DNA of 64,000 bases from Thauera propionica (GTDB taxonomy: Bacteria > Pseudomonadota > Gammaproteobacteria > Burkholderiales > Rhodocyclaceae). The notes beneath the pieces are model-generated. The model was not told where the DNA came from, did no database searches, and saw only the letters and a list, made by a program, of their open reading frames with translations. Positions 33,653 to 45,039 of this stretch are shown here, piece by piece. Both the position numbers and the translations under genes were made by a program. The DNA lies in assembly GCF_002245655.1 (NCBI RefSeq), contig NZ_NOIH01000007.1, forward strand, positions 186,001-250,000, read 5' to 3'. How positions within the stretch are numbered: position 1 is the stretch's first letter; each line of letters begins with the position of its first letter.

Positions 33653-34728
33653 GCAGCGCGCTCCTGCGAACCCTTCGCTTCGCGCAGTACGGCCGCCGCA
33701 TTGCGGATCATCTCTTCGGTCGTCTCCCAGCCCACGCAGGCATCGGTGACCGAGCAGCCGTACTTCATCTGCGACAGGTCGGCCGGGATCGGCTGATTGC
33801 CGGCGACGATGTTGCTTTCGATCATCAGACCGACCACGGACTGGTTGCCTTCGCGGATCTGGTGGATCACGTCCTTCATCACCAGCGGCTGATACTCCGG
33901 CTTCTTCCACGAGTTGGCATGTGAGCAGTCGACAACGATGTTGCGCGCCAGCTTCGCCTTGGCGAGGGCCTGTTCGGCCAGCGAGATCGACACCGAGTCG
34001 TAGTTGGGCCGGCCACCGCCGCCGCGCAGCACGACATGGCCGTAGGGGTTGCCGCGAGTGCGAGTGATGGCGGACTGGCCCTGGTTGTTGATGCCGAGGA
34101 AGCTGTGCGGATGCGCGGCCGAGATGATGGCGTTGATGGCAACTTCGAGGTCGCCATCGGTCGCATTCTTGAAGCCGACCGGGGTCGACAGGCCGGAAGA
34201 CATCTCGCGGTGCGTCTGGGACTCGGAGGTGCGCGCACCGATGGCGGTCCACGAGATGAGGTCGCCGTAGTACTGCGGCGCGATCGGGTCGAGCGCCTCG
34301 GTGCCGGTGGGCAGGCCGATCTCGCTCACGTCGAGCAGGAACTTGCGCGCGCGCTCCATGCCGACGTCGATGCGGAACGAATCGTCCATGAACGGATCGT
34401 TGATGAAACCCTTCCAGCCGGTGGAAGTTCGGGGCTTTTCGAAGTAGACGCGCATCACCAGCAGCATGGTGTCCGACACCTCGTCGGCCAGCTTCTTGAG
34501 GCGGCGTGCGTAGTCCAGGCCGGCGACCGGGTCGTGGATCGAGCACGGACCGACGACGACGAAAACGCGCGGGTCCTTGCGATCGAGGATCTCCATGATG
34601 GCCTTGCGGCCAGCCACCACCGACGCGGCTGCGCGCTCGGTCATCGGGACGCGAGCCTTGACCTCCTCGGGCGAGGGCATGTGGTCGAAGGCAGCGACGT
34701 TGAGGTTCTCGGTCTGGGCGAGGGGCAT
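33649..34728 (-). CDS. aroG: 3-deoxy-7-phosphoheptulonate (DAHP) synthase, class I
   Basis: A 359-residue protein. ATG 34728 is chosen because GGAG stands 6 bases upstream, whereas the more upstream ATGs have none. Family blocks: VVVGPCSIHDP, RVYFEKPRTSTGWKG, GARTSESQTHREMSSG, LRGGGGRPNYD and VVDCSHANS. It condenses PEP and erythrose-4-phosphate at the entry of aromatic synthesis. Which amino acid inhibits it cannot be read with certainty, so the symbol is by similarity to the AroG/F/H group. Confidence 0.92.
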   Translation of the reverse strand: MPLAQTENLNVAAFDHMPSPEEVKARVPMTERAAASVVAGRKAIMEILDRKDPRVFVVVGPCSIHDPVAGLDYARRLKKLADEVSDTMLLVMRVYFEKPRTSTGWKGFINDPFMDDSFRIDVGMERARKFLLDVSEIGLPTGTEALDPIAPQYYGDLISWTAIGARTSESQTHREMSSGLSTPVGFKNATDGDLEVAINAIISAAHPHSFLGINNQGQSAITRTRGNPYGHVVLRGGGGRPNYDSVSISLAEQALAKAKLARNIVVDCSHANSWKKPEYQPLVMKDVIHQIREGNQSVVGLMIESNIVAGNQPIPADLSQMKYGCSVTDACVGWETTEEMIRNAAAVLREAKGSQERAA

Positions 34729-35018
34729 TCGGTACTCCGGGTGCGGCATGAAGAATGGGGGCAGGTCGCGGATTGTAACCCGAAGCACGGCTCACTCCGC
34801 CTGCGCCGCCGGGCCACGCCTCACCGGCTCCAGCGGAGGCGTTCATGCCATGTGGGCCTGATATCGGGTTAAACTCCGCCACTTTACAACCCCGAGCGGT
34901 AACCGGATTTCGCCATGACCGGTCAGCCCCTGCTGCATTTGAAGACCTCCGCCACTGTTTCGATGCCAGATCGTTGGCCCGCGAGCCCTGCGGATTGTTC
35001 TGTCGGCAAGCTGGCGAC

Positions 35019-37007
35019 GTGACGAACGTGCTTTCCCGCCTGACGCGATATTTCCGCAGCCCCGCCTACCTGCTGATGGGGCTGGTGCTGTCGATGAGCA
35101 TTGCCGGTGTGTGGTTGCTGGTCACGAATGTGACCCAGATCCGGGCGTCGCTGCCGATCGAGGTACTGCATCGCGACCGCGAGCTTGCAGACCTGCTGTA
35201 TGAAGTGTCGCGCCTGGAGGCGCTGCTCGACCGCGTTCGACTCGGCGACACCGAGATAGACAACCGTGATCTCCGGCTCGCGGTCGGCGAGGTTCGCATC
35301 CGCTTGTCCGATCGCCCCGGTGCGTTCGGAGGGGACCTGGGACGCGAGCTTGAGTCGCTGCACGGGCGGATCCACACGACGCTCGCAGCGCTGGACTCGA
35401 CGCTTCGTGGCAGCTCGCCCGCCATCCTGAGGGCCATCCCTGCCTATTTCGACGACGTCGTGGCGCAGCGGCGTGCGCTCCGCGCGCTGAGCATCTCCGC
35501 ATCCGACGCGACGATGGCTCAGGCGGCAGAACAAGGCGATGCATTGAGCCGGCTCTACAGCCGCACCACCGTGGTCATCGGCCTGCTCGGCGCCTTCGGC
35601 CTGAGCCTGTTGCAGCTGCTGAACCTGCAGCGGCGAGTGATCCGTCGCCAGGAGGCGGCAGAGAAGGAAGTGCGGCAGCTCTCGTTCTTCGATCCTCTGA
35701 CAGGCCTGGCGAACCGGCGCACGCTGACCGAACGCCTGCGCCACGCGCTGGCGGTGCATGCGCGCCAGCATCTGCATGGCGCGCTGCTGTTCATCGACCT
35801 CGACCATTTCAAGACCCTCAACGAAACGCGCGGCCACGCCTTTGGCGACCAGCTCTTGCGGGAGGTGGCGCGTCGGCTGGTCGATTGCGTACCCGACGCT
35901 GCCACGATCGCGCGCCTGGGGGGCGACGAGTTCGTCGTGATGCTGGAAGACATCGGCCCGACGCCGGAAGCAGCCGCAAGACAGGCAGAGTCCGTGGCCC
36001 GCGCGATCCTCGACGCATTGAACCAGACCTATCTCCTCGCAGACGATGAGACGCACAGCACCCCCAGCATCGGGATTGCGCTGTTTGACGCCCAGGGCGA
36101 GCAGGTCGACGAATTGCTCAAGCGCGCCGATCTCGCCATGTACCAGGCCAAGGAGGCGGGGCGGAACACCTTGCGCTTCTTCGATCCGGTCATTCAGCAA
36201 AGGGTACGGGAGCAGTCGGAACTGGAGGCGGACCTGCGGCGCGGCCTGCGTGATGGCCAGTTCTCGCTGCGCTACCAGGCGCAGTTCGACCGGGAGGGCA
36301 GGGCGGTCGGTGCCGAGGCTCTGGTGCGCTGGCGTCATCCGTTCAAGGGCATGGTGCCGCCGGCCGACTTCATCCCGCTTGCCGAAAGCTCCGGCCTGAT
36401 CCTGCCGCTGGGCCGCTGGGTGATGCGGGCCGCCTGTCGCGAACTCAAGGCATGGCAACTTCACGACGCCACGCGCGGATTGACGATGGCAGTGAATGTC
36501 AGTGCGCGGCAATTCCGCCACAGCGACTTCGTCGCCGAGGTCGAGGCAGTGCTGCACGAGACCGGCGCGCCCCCGTCGCTGCTCAAGCTCGAGATCACCG
36601 AGAGCCTGTTGCTCGAAGACGCCGATGAGGTGATCGCGCGCATGCGGTGCCTGCGCCAGCTCGGTGTCAGTTTTGCCATCGACGATTTCGGTACGGGCTA
36701 CTCGTCGCTCGCCTATCTGAAGCGGCTACCGCTGTCGCAGCTGAAGATCGATCGCAGTTTCGTCCGCGATGTCCTGACGGACTCGAACGACGCCGCGATC
36801 GCCCGCACGGTGATTGGCCTTGGGCGCAGTCTTGGCCTGCAGGTGGTGGGGGAAGGGGTCGAGACCGCCGAACAGCACGCCTTCCTGCTCAGTCACGGCT
36901 GCGATGCGTTCCAGGGCTTCCTGCTCGGTAAGCCGGTGCCCGATCTGCGCGACGCCTTGCTCGCGCGAACGCTGCCGGCCGGGACTACAGCCAGCGTGCT
37001 TTCCTGA
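35019..37007 (+). CDS. Membrane-anchored GGDEF-EAL cyclic-di-GMP protein
   Basis: About 662 residues from GTG 35019. The start is uncertain: no clear ribosome-binding site is seen, and the open frame begins at 34845. One membrane helix (YLLMGLVLSMSIAGVWLLV) precedes a periplasmic sensor-like helical region and a second helix near residue 185 (VVIGLLGAFGLSLLQLL). The GGDEF domain keeps the active motif (RLGGDEFVVML) and DPLTGLANRRTL. The EAL domain keeps AEALVRWRHP, MAVNVSARQF, DDFGTGYSSLAYL and LKIDRSFV. Both activities could be live. Its end overlaps corA by 23 bp. Confidence 0.85.
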   Translation: MTNVLSRLTRYFRSPAYLLMGLVLSMSIAGVWLLVTNVTQIRASLPIEVLHRDRELADLLYEVSRLEALLDRVRLGDTEIDNRDLRLAVGEVRIRLSDRPGAFGGDLGRELESLHGRIHTTLAALDSTLRGSSPAILRAIPAYFDDVVAQRRALRALSISASDATMAQAAEQGDALSRLYSRTTVVIGLLGAFGLSLLQLLNLQRRVIRRQEAAEKEVRQLSFFDPLTGLANRRTLTERLRHALAVHARQHLHGALLFIDLDHFKTLNETRGHAFGDQLLREVARRLVDCVPDAATIARLGGDEFVVMLEDIGPTPEAAARQAESVARAILDALNQTYLLADDETHSTPSIGIALFDAQGEQVDELLKRADLAMYQAKEAGRNTLRFFDPVIQQRVREQSELEADLRRGLRDGQFSLRYQAQFDREGRAVGAEALVRWRHPFKGMVPPADFIPLAESSGLILPLGRWVMRAACRELKAWQLHDATRGLTMAVNVSARQFRHSDFVAEVEAVLHETGAPPSLLKLEITESLLLEDADEVIARMRCLRQLGVSFAIDDFGTGYSSLAYLKRLPLSQLKIDRSFVRDVLTDSNDAAIARTVIGLGRSLGLQVVGEGVETAEQHAFLLSHGCDAFQGFLLGKPVPDLRDALLARTLPAGTTASVLS

Positions 37008-37950
37008 AGCGCCACCACAGCAGCGCGCTCGACGCTGCAATCGTTCCCAGCCCGAACAGGTAGCCGTACTCCCACTCCAGCTCAGGCATGTGGTTGAAAT
37101 TCATGCCCCAGATGCCGGCAAAGGCCGTTGCCACCGCAAAGATCCCCGCCCAGGCGGCGAGACGCTTGCTGATCTCGGTCTGGTCGATGGTGACCATCGA
37201 CAGGTTCACCTGGATCGCGGTACCGATGGTGTCGCGGATGCTGTCGAGCGAGGCATTGATGCGCGTCAGGTGGTCGTAGACGTCGCGGAAGTAATGACGG
37301 CTCTTGGCGCAGACCTCGGGCACCCGCCCGCTGTGCAGCTTGCCGGCGGCCTCCATCAAGGGCAGGACAGCGTGCTTGAGCACGGTGACCTTGCGCTTCA
37401 AGCGGTACAGGCGACGGATGTTGGACCGCGCCGCGCCCTTGGTGAAGATGCGTTCCTCCAGCGTCTCGACCTCGGTTTCGAGCTTCTCGATCAAGGGGAA
37501 GTAGCGGTCCACAACCGCGTCCATCAGTGCGTAGAAGACATAGCCCGCGCCTTTCGCGAGCATCTTCGGCTCGCGCTCACAGCGGGCGCGGACGCCGAGA
37601 AAGTCGCGGCTGCTGTTGTTGCGCACCGACAGGATGTAGTTGGGCCCGACGAAGACGTGCACCTCGCCGACGTCGAGCGTACCTTCGCGCTCCTCGACCA
37701 GATGCATCACGGCGAAGAGTTCATCGTCATATTCCTCGACCTTGGGGCGCTGATGGCCGTGGTTGGCGTCCTCGACGGCCAACTCGTGCAGGCCGAACTC
37801 CTCTTTCATCACCGCCAGCTCGTCGGCCGTCGCATCCTTCAGCGCCACCCACACGAAGGTGTCGGGCTGCTGAAGGTAGTCGCTGATGTCCTCAACCGGC
37901 AGATCGGCCAGCTTGCGGCCGTGCTGGTAAGCGGTGCAGTTGATGAGCAT
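36985..37950 (-). CDS. corA: CorA-family Mg2+/Co2+ transporter
   Basis: A 321-residue protein with a large cytoplasmic N-terminal domain (residues about 1-255), a long stalk helix and two C-terminal membrane helices. The selectivity motif GMN occurs in GIWGMNFNHMPELEW between them. It forms pentameric divalent-cation channels in the inner membrane. It is convergent with the GGDEF-EAL gene and lies 12 bp upstream of mfd's stop on the same strand. Confidence 0.9.
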   Translation of the reverse strand: MLINCTAYQHGRKLADLPVEDISDYLQQPDTFVWVALKDATADELAVMKEEFGLHELAVEDANHGHQRPKVEEYDDELFAVMHLVEEREGTLDVGEVHVFVGPNYILSVRNNSSRDFLGVRARCEREPKMLAKGAGYVFYALMDAVVDRYFPLIEKLETEVETLEERIFTKGAARSNIRRLYRLKRKVTVLKHAVLPLMEAAGKLHSGRVPEVCAKSRHYFRDVYDHLTRINASLDSIRDTIGTAIQVNLSMVTIDQTEISKRLAAWAGIFAVATAFAGIWGMNFNHMPELEWEYGYLFGLGTIAASSALLWWRFRKARWL

Positions 37951-37962
37951 GCTTGCCGTCGC

Positions 37963-40900
37963 CTACGCCTTGACCGCGTCGAGCAGGTCCTTCACCGCCT
38001 TCACCCGGTCCTTCAGGTTGGGCAGGCTGGCGCGGCGTACCAGCTTTTCCGGGCCGGCCATCTTGGTGCTGCGGTCCTTCTGGATCAGGAAGATCACCTT
38101 CACCGGGTCGATCGGCGCGTCCTTGCCGAACTGAACGCTGATCTGCGCGTCCGACGCATCCAGCTTCTGCACGCCGTAGTCCTTCACCAGCATGCGCAGG
38201 CGGTGGGTCTCGATCAGCGCTGCGGTCTGTGGCGGCAGCTCGCCGAAGCGGTCGATGAGTTCCTCCTGCAGCGCACGCAGGTCATCCTCGATCTCGCAGT
38301 TGGCCAGGCGCTTGTACAGCGTCAGGCGCTCCTGCACGTCGGGGCAGTAGTCGGTGGGCAGCAACGCAGGCGTATGCAGGTTGATCTCGGACACGACCTC
38401 CAGCGGCTGCGACAGGTCGGGCTCCTTACCGGCCTGCAGGTCCTTGACCGCGCGCTTGAGCATCTCGGTGTACAGGCTGAAGCCGACCTGCTGGATCTCG
38501 CCCGACTGGTTCTCGCCCAGCACCTCGCCGGCGCCGCGGATCTCGAGGTCGTGCATGGCCAGGTAGAAACCCGAGCCGAGGTCCTCCATCATCGCAATGG
38601 CTTCTAGCCGCTTCTGCGCCTGCGCCGTGGGCTTGGCGCCCGGCATGGTCAGCAGGTACGCATAGGCCTGGTGGTGGCTGCGGCCGACGCGACCGCGCAA
38701 CTGGTGCAGCTGCGCCAGGCCGAAGCGGTCGGCACGGTTGATGATGATGGTGTTGGCGGTGGGAATGTTGATGCCAGTCTCGATGATGGTGGTGCACAGC
38801 AGCAGGTTGGCGCGCTGCTGGGTGAAGTCGCGCATCACGCGCTCGAGCTCGCGCTCGGGCAACTGTCCGTGGCCGACGACGATGCGCGCCTCGGGCAGCA
38901 ACTCCTCGAGGTCGTTGCGCATGTTGTCGATGGTGTCGACCTCGTTGTGCAGGAAGTACACCTGGCCGCCACGCTTGAACTCGCGCAGCACCGCCTCGCG
39001 GATCACGCCTCGGCTGGACGGCTGGACGAAGGTCTTGATCGCCAGGCGCTTCTGCGGCGCGGTGGCGATCACCGAGAATTCGCGCAGGCCTTCCATCGCC
39101 AGGCCGAGCGTTCGCGGGATCGGTGTGGCGGTGAGCGTCAGGATGTCGACCTCGGAGCGCAGTTGCTTGAGCGACTCCTTCTGGCGCACGCCGAATCGGT
39201 GCTCTTCGTCGATGATCACCAGCCCCAGGCGCTTGAACACCACGTCCTTCTGCAGCAGACGATGGGTGCCAATGATGATGTCGACCTTGCCTTCTGCGAG
39301 CAGCTGCAGCGCCTCGGCCTGCTCCTTGGCCGACTTGAAGCGCGACAGCTCGGCGATCCTGATCGGCCAGTCGGCGAAGCGGTCGGCGAAGGTCTGGTAA
39401 TGCTGTTCTGCGAGCAGCGTGGTCGGGCACAGCACCACGACCTGCTTGCCATCGGCGACTGCGATAAAGGCGGCACGCAGCGCGACCTCGGTCTTGCCGA
39501 AGCCGACATCGCCGCACACCAGGCGGTCCATCGGGCGGCCGGACTTCATGTCGGCCACCACGGCATCGATCGCGGCCTGCTGGTCGGGCGTGGTCTCGAA
39601 ACCGAAGGCCTCGGCAAAGGCTTCTAGGTCGTGCTGCTTGAAGTCGAAGCGGTGGCCGGGTCGTGCGGCACGCTGAGCGTAGAGGGCGAGCAGTTCGGCA
39701 GCGGTGTCGCGCACCTGCATCGCGGCCTTCTTCTTGGCCTTTTCCCACTGCCCGGAACCCAGACGGTGAAGGTCCACGGCTTCCGGGTCGGCGCCGGCGT
39801 AGCGGGTGATGACGTGCAGCTGCGACACCGGCACGTAGAGCTTATCGCCGCCGTTGTATTCCAGGTGCAGGAACTCGGTGTCGCCCTCGCCGAGGTTCAT
39901 GTGGATGAGGCCGAGGTAGCGACCGATGCCGTGAGACACGTGCACCACCGGGTCGCCGACCTTGAGCTCGGACAGGTCGCGCAGCCAGCCTTCCATGGTT
40001 GCCGCCTTGCGCGCGTCGCGGCGGGCGCGGGTGCGGACGGTAGCGGCGTAGAGCTCGGTCTCGGTGAGCACCGCGAGCTTCGCTGCCGGCAGCACGAAGC
40101 CGCGTGCGAGCGGGGCGACGCCGAGTACGAGGCGCGCGTCCGAGTCAAGGAAAGCGCCGAAGTCGGCGCTGACCTCGGGCTTGACGCCATACTCGGCAAA
40201 GAACTCCGCCATCGTCTCGCGCCGGCCGGGCGAATCCGACAGCAGCAGCACGCGGCCGTCGAAGCCATCGAGGAAGGCTTTCAACTTGTGCAGCGGGTCG
40301 GTGGCCTTGCGCTCGACCGCGACGTCGGGCGGCGGCAGTGCAAGTGCGTCCGCGGTGTGGGGCGCGGCCTCCGTGCCGATGGCCAGGCGGGGCAGGTTCT
40401 TCAGCGCGATGAAGAACGCCTCGTCCGTCAGGAACAGCTGCTCTGGCGCCAGCACCGGCCGGGTCCGGTCACCCTTCAACAGGTCGTAGCGGGATCGCGT
40501 GTCCTTCCAGAACTCCGCGATCGCCGCCGGCACGTCGCGGTGTAGCAGCACAACCGTGTCGGCGGGCAGGTAGTCGAGCAGCGTCGCGGTGTCGTCGAAG
40601 AACAGCGGAAGGTAGTACTCGATGCCGGCCGGGGCGATGCCGTTGGAGACGTCCTTGTAGATCGCCGCACGCGTCGGATCGCCCTCGAAGGTCTCGCGGA
40701 AGCGGCTGCGGAAGCGCGTGCGCCCCTTGTCGTCGAGCGGGAATTCGCGCGCCGGCAGCAGGCGGATCTCCTTGGTTGGATACACCGTGCGCTGGGTGTC
40801 CGGATCGAAGGTCTTGATGCTCTCGACCTCGTCGTCGAACAGGTCGATGCGGAAGGGCAGCGGCGAACCCATCGGAAACAGGTCGACCAGGCCGCCACGC

Positions 40901-41412
40901 ACCGAGAACTCGCCCGGGCTCACGACCTGGGTGACGTGCGCATAGCCCGCGAGCGCCATCTGGGCCTTGAACTGCTCGACGTCGAGCTTCTCGCCTTGCT
41001 TGAGGAAGAAGGTATAGGCGGCGAGATAGGAGGGCGGCGCCATGCGGTACAGCGCGGTAGACGCCGGTACCAGCAGGACGTCGGTTTCGCCGCGACCGAT
41101 CGCATACAGCGAGGACAGGCGCTCGGAGATCAGATCCTGGTGGGGCGAAAAGTTGTCGTAGGGCAGGGTCTCCCAGTCTGGCAGCAGATGCACGCGCAGC
41201 CCGGGTGAGGCCCAGCCGATCTCTTCCTGCAGGCGTTGCGCATCCAGCGGATTGGCCGCGATGACGACCAACATGCGGCCGCGACCGGCCAGCTGGGCAA
41301 CGGCGAGCGCATCGGCGGACCCCGCCAGCGGCGGCAGGTCTGTCCGCGCACCGGGTTTTGGAAGGGGGCTGGTGGCGAGTCTGGCGAGCAGTGAATCGAG
41401 GGGATTGGGCAT
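37963..41412 (-). CDS. mfd: Transcription-repair coupling factor Mfd
   Basis: A 1149-residue protein starting at MPNPLDSLLARLATSP (ATG 41412). UvrB-homology modules fill the N-terminus (GRMLVVIAANPLDAQRLQEE). The RNA-polymerase interaction domain follows (VGDPVVHVSHGIGRYLG), then SF2 helicase motifs (CGDVGFGKTEVALRAAF, VIIDEEHRFG, TLTATPIPRTL, QLRGRVGRS) and a C-terminal TRCF domain. It displaces stalled RNA polymerase and recruits UvrA. Full length. Confidence 0.97.
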   Translation of the reverse strand: MPNPLDSLLARLATSPLPKPGARTDLPPLAGSADALAVAQLAGRGRMLVVIAANPLDAQRLQEEIGWASPGLRVHLLPDWETLPYDNFSPHQDLISERLSSLYAIGRGETDVLLVPASTALYRMAPPSYLAAYTFFLKQGEKLDVEQFKAQMALAGYAHVTQVVSPGEFSVRGGLVDLFPMGSPLPFRIDLFDDEVESIKTFDPDTQRTVYPTKEIRLLPAREFPLDDKGRTRFRSRFRETFEGDPTRAAIYKDVSNGIAPAGIEYYLPLFFDDTATLLDYLPADTVVLLHRDVPAAIAEFWKDTRSRYDLLKGDRTRPVLAPEQLFLTDEAFFIALKNLPRLAIGTEAAPHTADALALPPPDVAVERKATDPLHKLKAFLDGFDGRVLLLSDSPGRRETMAEFFAEYGVKPEVSADFGAFLDSDARLVLGVAPLARGFVLPAAKLAVLTETELYAATVRTRARRDARKAATMEGWLRDLSELKVGDPVVHVSHGIGRYLGLIHMNLGEGDTEFLHLEYNGGDKLYVPVSQLHVITRYAGADPEAVDLHRLGSGQWEKAKKKAAMQVRDTAAELLALYAQRAARPGHRFDFKQHDLEAFAEAFGFETTPDQQAAIDAVVADMKSGRPMDRLVCGDVGFGKTEVALRAAFIAVADGKQVVVLCPTTLLAEQHYQTFADRFADWPIRIAELSRFKSAKEQAEALQLLAEGKVDIIIGTHRLLQKDVVFKRLGLVIIDEEHRFGVRQKESLKQLRSEVDILTLTATPIPRTLGLAMEGLREFSVIATAPQKRLAIKTFVQPSSRGVIREAVLREFKRGGQVYFLHNEVDTIDNMRNDLEELLPEARIVVGHGQLPERELERVMRDFTQQRANLLLCTTIIETGINIPTANTIIINRADRFGLAQLHQLRGRVGRSHHQAYAYLLTMPGAKPTAQAQKRLEAIAMMEDLGSGFYLAMHDLEIRGAGEVLGENQSGEIQQVGFSLYTEMLKRAVKDLQAGKEPDLSQPLEVVSEINLHTPALLPTDYCPDVQERLTLYKRLANCEIEDDLRALQEELIDRFGELPPQTAALIETHRLRMLVKDYGVQKLDASDAQISVQFGKDAPIDPVKVIFLIQKDRSTKMAGPEKLVRRASLPNLKDRVKAVKDLLDAVKA

Positions 41413-41561
41413 GGGGCGTGACTGAAGGCTCGGCAACACACTGGCTGTAGAGGCCGGGATGCGCGTTTTGAAGACGTAATTATAGGGAAGGCGGCCAGCC
41501 TTGGCGGCGGAAGGTAGCGACGGTCGTCGTCGACACCAGGACTTGACGCCGGAACATGCCG

Positions 41562-41577
41562 TTGACGTCAACGTTAA
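41562..41577. promoter_or_regulatory. Imperfect ACGT-N2-ACGT operator-like palindrome
   Basis: TTGACGTCAACGTTAA is a near-palindrome of the ACGT-N2-ACGT type, with the same spacing as the perfect one at 62462-62479. It lies about 70 bp before the alpha/beta-hydrolase gene. LiuR-like MerR regulators of acyl-CoA catabolism use sites of this general kind, as I recall. Assignment to a regulator is inference. Confidence 0.35.
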
Positions 41578-41648
41578 GTAAACGCATCATCATCCTTCGG
41601 GCGAAAGCCAGGCACCATCTACCCCCCACTACTGAATCCCGCGCAACC

Positions 41649-42452
41649 ATGACTCGAAACGTTCCACGACTCGACATTCAGGACCGCTGGTTCGATTCGG
41701 GCAGCGGCCGACTGTACGTGCGAACCTGGTTCCCGGAATCGGCCGTGAAGGCCACGCCGATCGTCCTGCTGCATGACTCGCTTGGCAGCGTCGAGCTCTG
41801 GCGCGACTTTCCGGCCGCACTCAGCATCCAGACCGGTCGTCGCGTTATTGCCTACGATCGCCTCGGTTTCGGGCAGTCGGATGCCTACCCCGGAAAGCTG
41901 CCACTGGACTTCGTCGCACGCGAGGCGGACAGCGGGTTCGAGGCCGTCCGCCGGCAACTCGGCCTTGGCAGCTTCATCGCCTTCGGCCACAGCGTCGGGG
42001 GCGGCATGGCCGTGCATTGCGCCGCGCGGTTCGCCGCAGACTGCGCCGCGCTGATCACCGAGTCAGCCCAGGCGTTTGTCGAGGACCGAACCATCGCAGG
42101 CATCGAGACGGCACGCGAACTGTTCACCGACACGGCCCAGGTCGAAAGGCTCGCGAAGTATCACGGCGACAAGGCAGCCTGGGTGCTCGACGCCTGGATC
42201 GGCTCATGGCTCAGTCCCGCGTTCGCCCCGTGGTCGCTGGATGCAGTGCTGCCGCAGGTGCGTTGTCCGGTGCTCGCGCTTCATGGCGCTGAGGACGAAT
42301 ACGGCAGCCCGCGACACCCTGAACGGATCGGCCGGCTGGTGAGCGGTCCCGCCCGTGTCGAGGTCATGCCAGCGACGCGCCACGTGCCACATCGGGAGCG
42401 ACCGGCGGACGTACTCGAACGCGTCGCTGACTTCCTGCGCGACATCCCCTGA
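41649..42452 (+). CDS. Alpha/beta hydrolase
   Basis: A 267-residue protein from ATG 41649. Features: oxyanion region LLHDSLGSVELWRDF, nucleophile elbow GHSVGGGMA with Ser, acid-site region LALHGAEDEYGS, and a terminal His in TRHVPHRE. There is no signal peptide. It is followed 55 bp later by a nitroreductase gene, probably in one unit. The substrate is unknown. The upstream palindrome hints at control shared with fatty or branched acyl-CoA genes. Confidence 0.8.
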   Translation: MTRNVPRLDIQDRWFDSGSGRLYVRTWFPESAVKATPIVLLHDSLGSVELWRDFPAALSIQTGRRVIAYDRLGFGQSDAYPGKLPLDFVAREADSGFEAVRRQLGLGSFIAFGHSVGGGMAVHCAARFAADCAALITESAQAFVEDRTIAGIETARELFTDTAQVERLAKYHGDKAAWVLDAWIGSWLSPAFAPWSLDAVLPQVRCPVLALHGAEDEYGSPRHPERIGRLVSGPARVEVMPATRHVPHRERPADVLERVADFLRDIP

Positions 42453-42507
42453 GCGGCGCATCGCAATCGGCAACGCGCCCCGACAACCCAAGCATGAGAC
42501 CTTGAGC

Positions 42508-43200
42508 ATGACGAACTCCCTCCAGTCCGCAGTCGACGAAGTGATCCAGAGCCGGTACTCGTGCCGCGCCTTTCTGCCGCGTCCCGTGCCGCGCGCGACG
42601 ATTGAGGAGATCCTCGCCGTCGCCTCGCGCGCGCCCTCCGGCACCAACATCCAGCCCTGGAAGGCGTGGGTATTGACCGGCGCCACGAAGGCGGCTGTAA
42701 CCGAACGCCTGCTCGCCGCCTTCGACGACCCGGAAGAGGCTGCGACGCACGCCGACCCTTACCAGTACTACCCCAAACAGTGGATCTCGCCCTACATCGA
42801 CCGCCGCCGCAAGGTCGGCCTGCAGCTCTACGGTCTGCTCGGGATCCAGAAAGGGGATGCCAAGCGGATGCACGAGCAGTTCGCGCGCAACTACAAGTTC
42901 TTCGATGCGCCGGTCGGGCTCATCTTCACTGTCGATCGAGTGATGGAGCAGGGTTCCTGGCTCGACTACGGCATGTTCCTGCAGAACGTCATGCTGGCGG
43001 CGAAAGCGCGCGGGCTGGACACCTGCCCACAGGCAGCACTGATCCAGTTCCACCGCATCATCCGCCAGACACTGGAGATCCCGGACAATGAGACGCTGAT
43101 CTGCGGCATGTCGCTGGGCTACGCCGATCCGGCAGCACCGGAGAACACGCTCCGGACCGAGCGTGCGCCGCTATCGGAGTGGGTCGCCTTTCGCGACTGA
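42508..43200 (+). CDS. Nitroreductase-family FMN oxidoreductase
   Basis: A 230-residue protein from ATG 42508. The FMN-binding start is clear (IQSRYSCRAFLPRPVPRATIEEIL, shown here in parts; ASRAPSGTNIQPWKAWV), with LDYGMFLQNVMLAAKARGLDTCP and LICGMSLGYADP later. It reduces nitroaromatics or quinone-like compounds with NAD(P)H; the natural substrate is unknown. It follows the alpha/beta hydrolase on the same strand. Confidence 0.85.
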   Translation: MTNSLQSAVDEVIQSRYSCRAFLPRPVPRATIEEILAVASRAPSGTNIQPWKAWVLTGATKAAVTERLLAAFDDPEEAATHADPYQYYPKQWISPYIDRRRKVGLQLYGLLGIQKGDAKRMHEQFARNYKFFDAPVGLIFTVDRVMEQGSWLDYGMFLQNVMLAAKARGLDTCPQAALIQFHRIIRQTLEIPDNETLICGMSLGYADPAAPENTLRTERAPLSEWVAFRD

Positions 43201-43255
43201 GTCGGCGTTTGCTGCGCGGTCGGGCACGGCGCAGTCGGTGGTCCGAACCCGGCTC

Positions 43256-43908
43256 TCAGGCCTGGGTTGTTCCCTCGGGTTGCGGGAAGTGCTGCCGCAG
43301 CCAGGCGCAGGCGGCCCGTGCAGTCAGCAGGTCGTGCTCATGCTCGCTGCCGGTCGCGGGCAGCGCCAGCCAGTGGTGGTCGCCCTTCAGCAGGGGGAAG
43401 GCGCGAGAAAGGATGGTGGCTTCCGGCGTGCCCGGCGTCACGATGAAACGCATTGGCGTCCGCACTGCGCGCAGGGGTTCGGCGCCCGCCAGATCGGCGC
43501 GCCCGCCCAGGCAGGCGATCGAGCTGAAGGCTTCGGGCGACCGCACCGCGGCGCGCACCGCGGCGGCGCAGCCCGTCCCGGTTGCAATCACCGCAAGCGG
43601 CAAACCGACGAGTGGCGGTTGATGTGCCGCCCATTCCACCGCAGCAAGAAGGCGGTCCGTGAGGCGCGGAATGTTGTACGACGCATCCGGGTCGCGCAAT
43701 GCCTCCTGCCGCGTCAGCAAGTCGACCGTCATGGTGGCAAAGCCGGCCGCCTGCAGTGTCAGTTCCAAGGGGTGCGCCGGATGATCGAGCGCGGGGTGGC
43801 CCGACGAATTGAGGCACAGGGCCAGTGCCCTGACGTCCGGCGCATGGGCCAGCGCGCCGTCGAGCCAGACGCCCTGGGCCGGGATGCTGAGGTCGATATG
43901 GCGCAGCT

Positions 43909-43912
<4 letters not shown>
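43256..43912 (-). CDS. Alpha/beta-hydrolase-like protein ending the AmmeMemoRadiSam operon
   Basis: A 218-residue protein from GTG 43912, which overlaps the stop of the radical SAM gene (GTGA), so it is translationally coupled. Hydrolase-like features are ALALCLNSSGHPA and an elbow-like AVIATGTGCAAAVRAA, in which the usual Ser nucleophile appears as Thr/Gly. GSEHEHDLLTARAACAWL is near the end. Because the canonical GxSxG is altered, catalysis is uncertain. The tight coupling suggests a role tied to the AmmeMemoRadiSam proteins. Confidence 0.7.
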
Positions 43913-45035
<1,123 letters not shown>

Positions 45036-45039
<4 letters not shown>
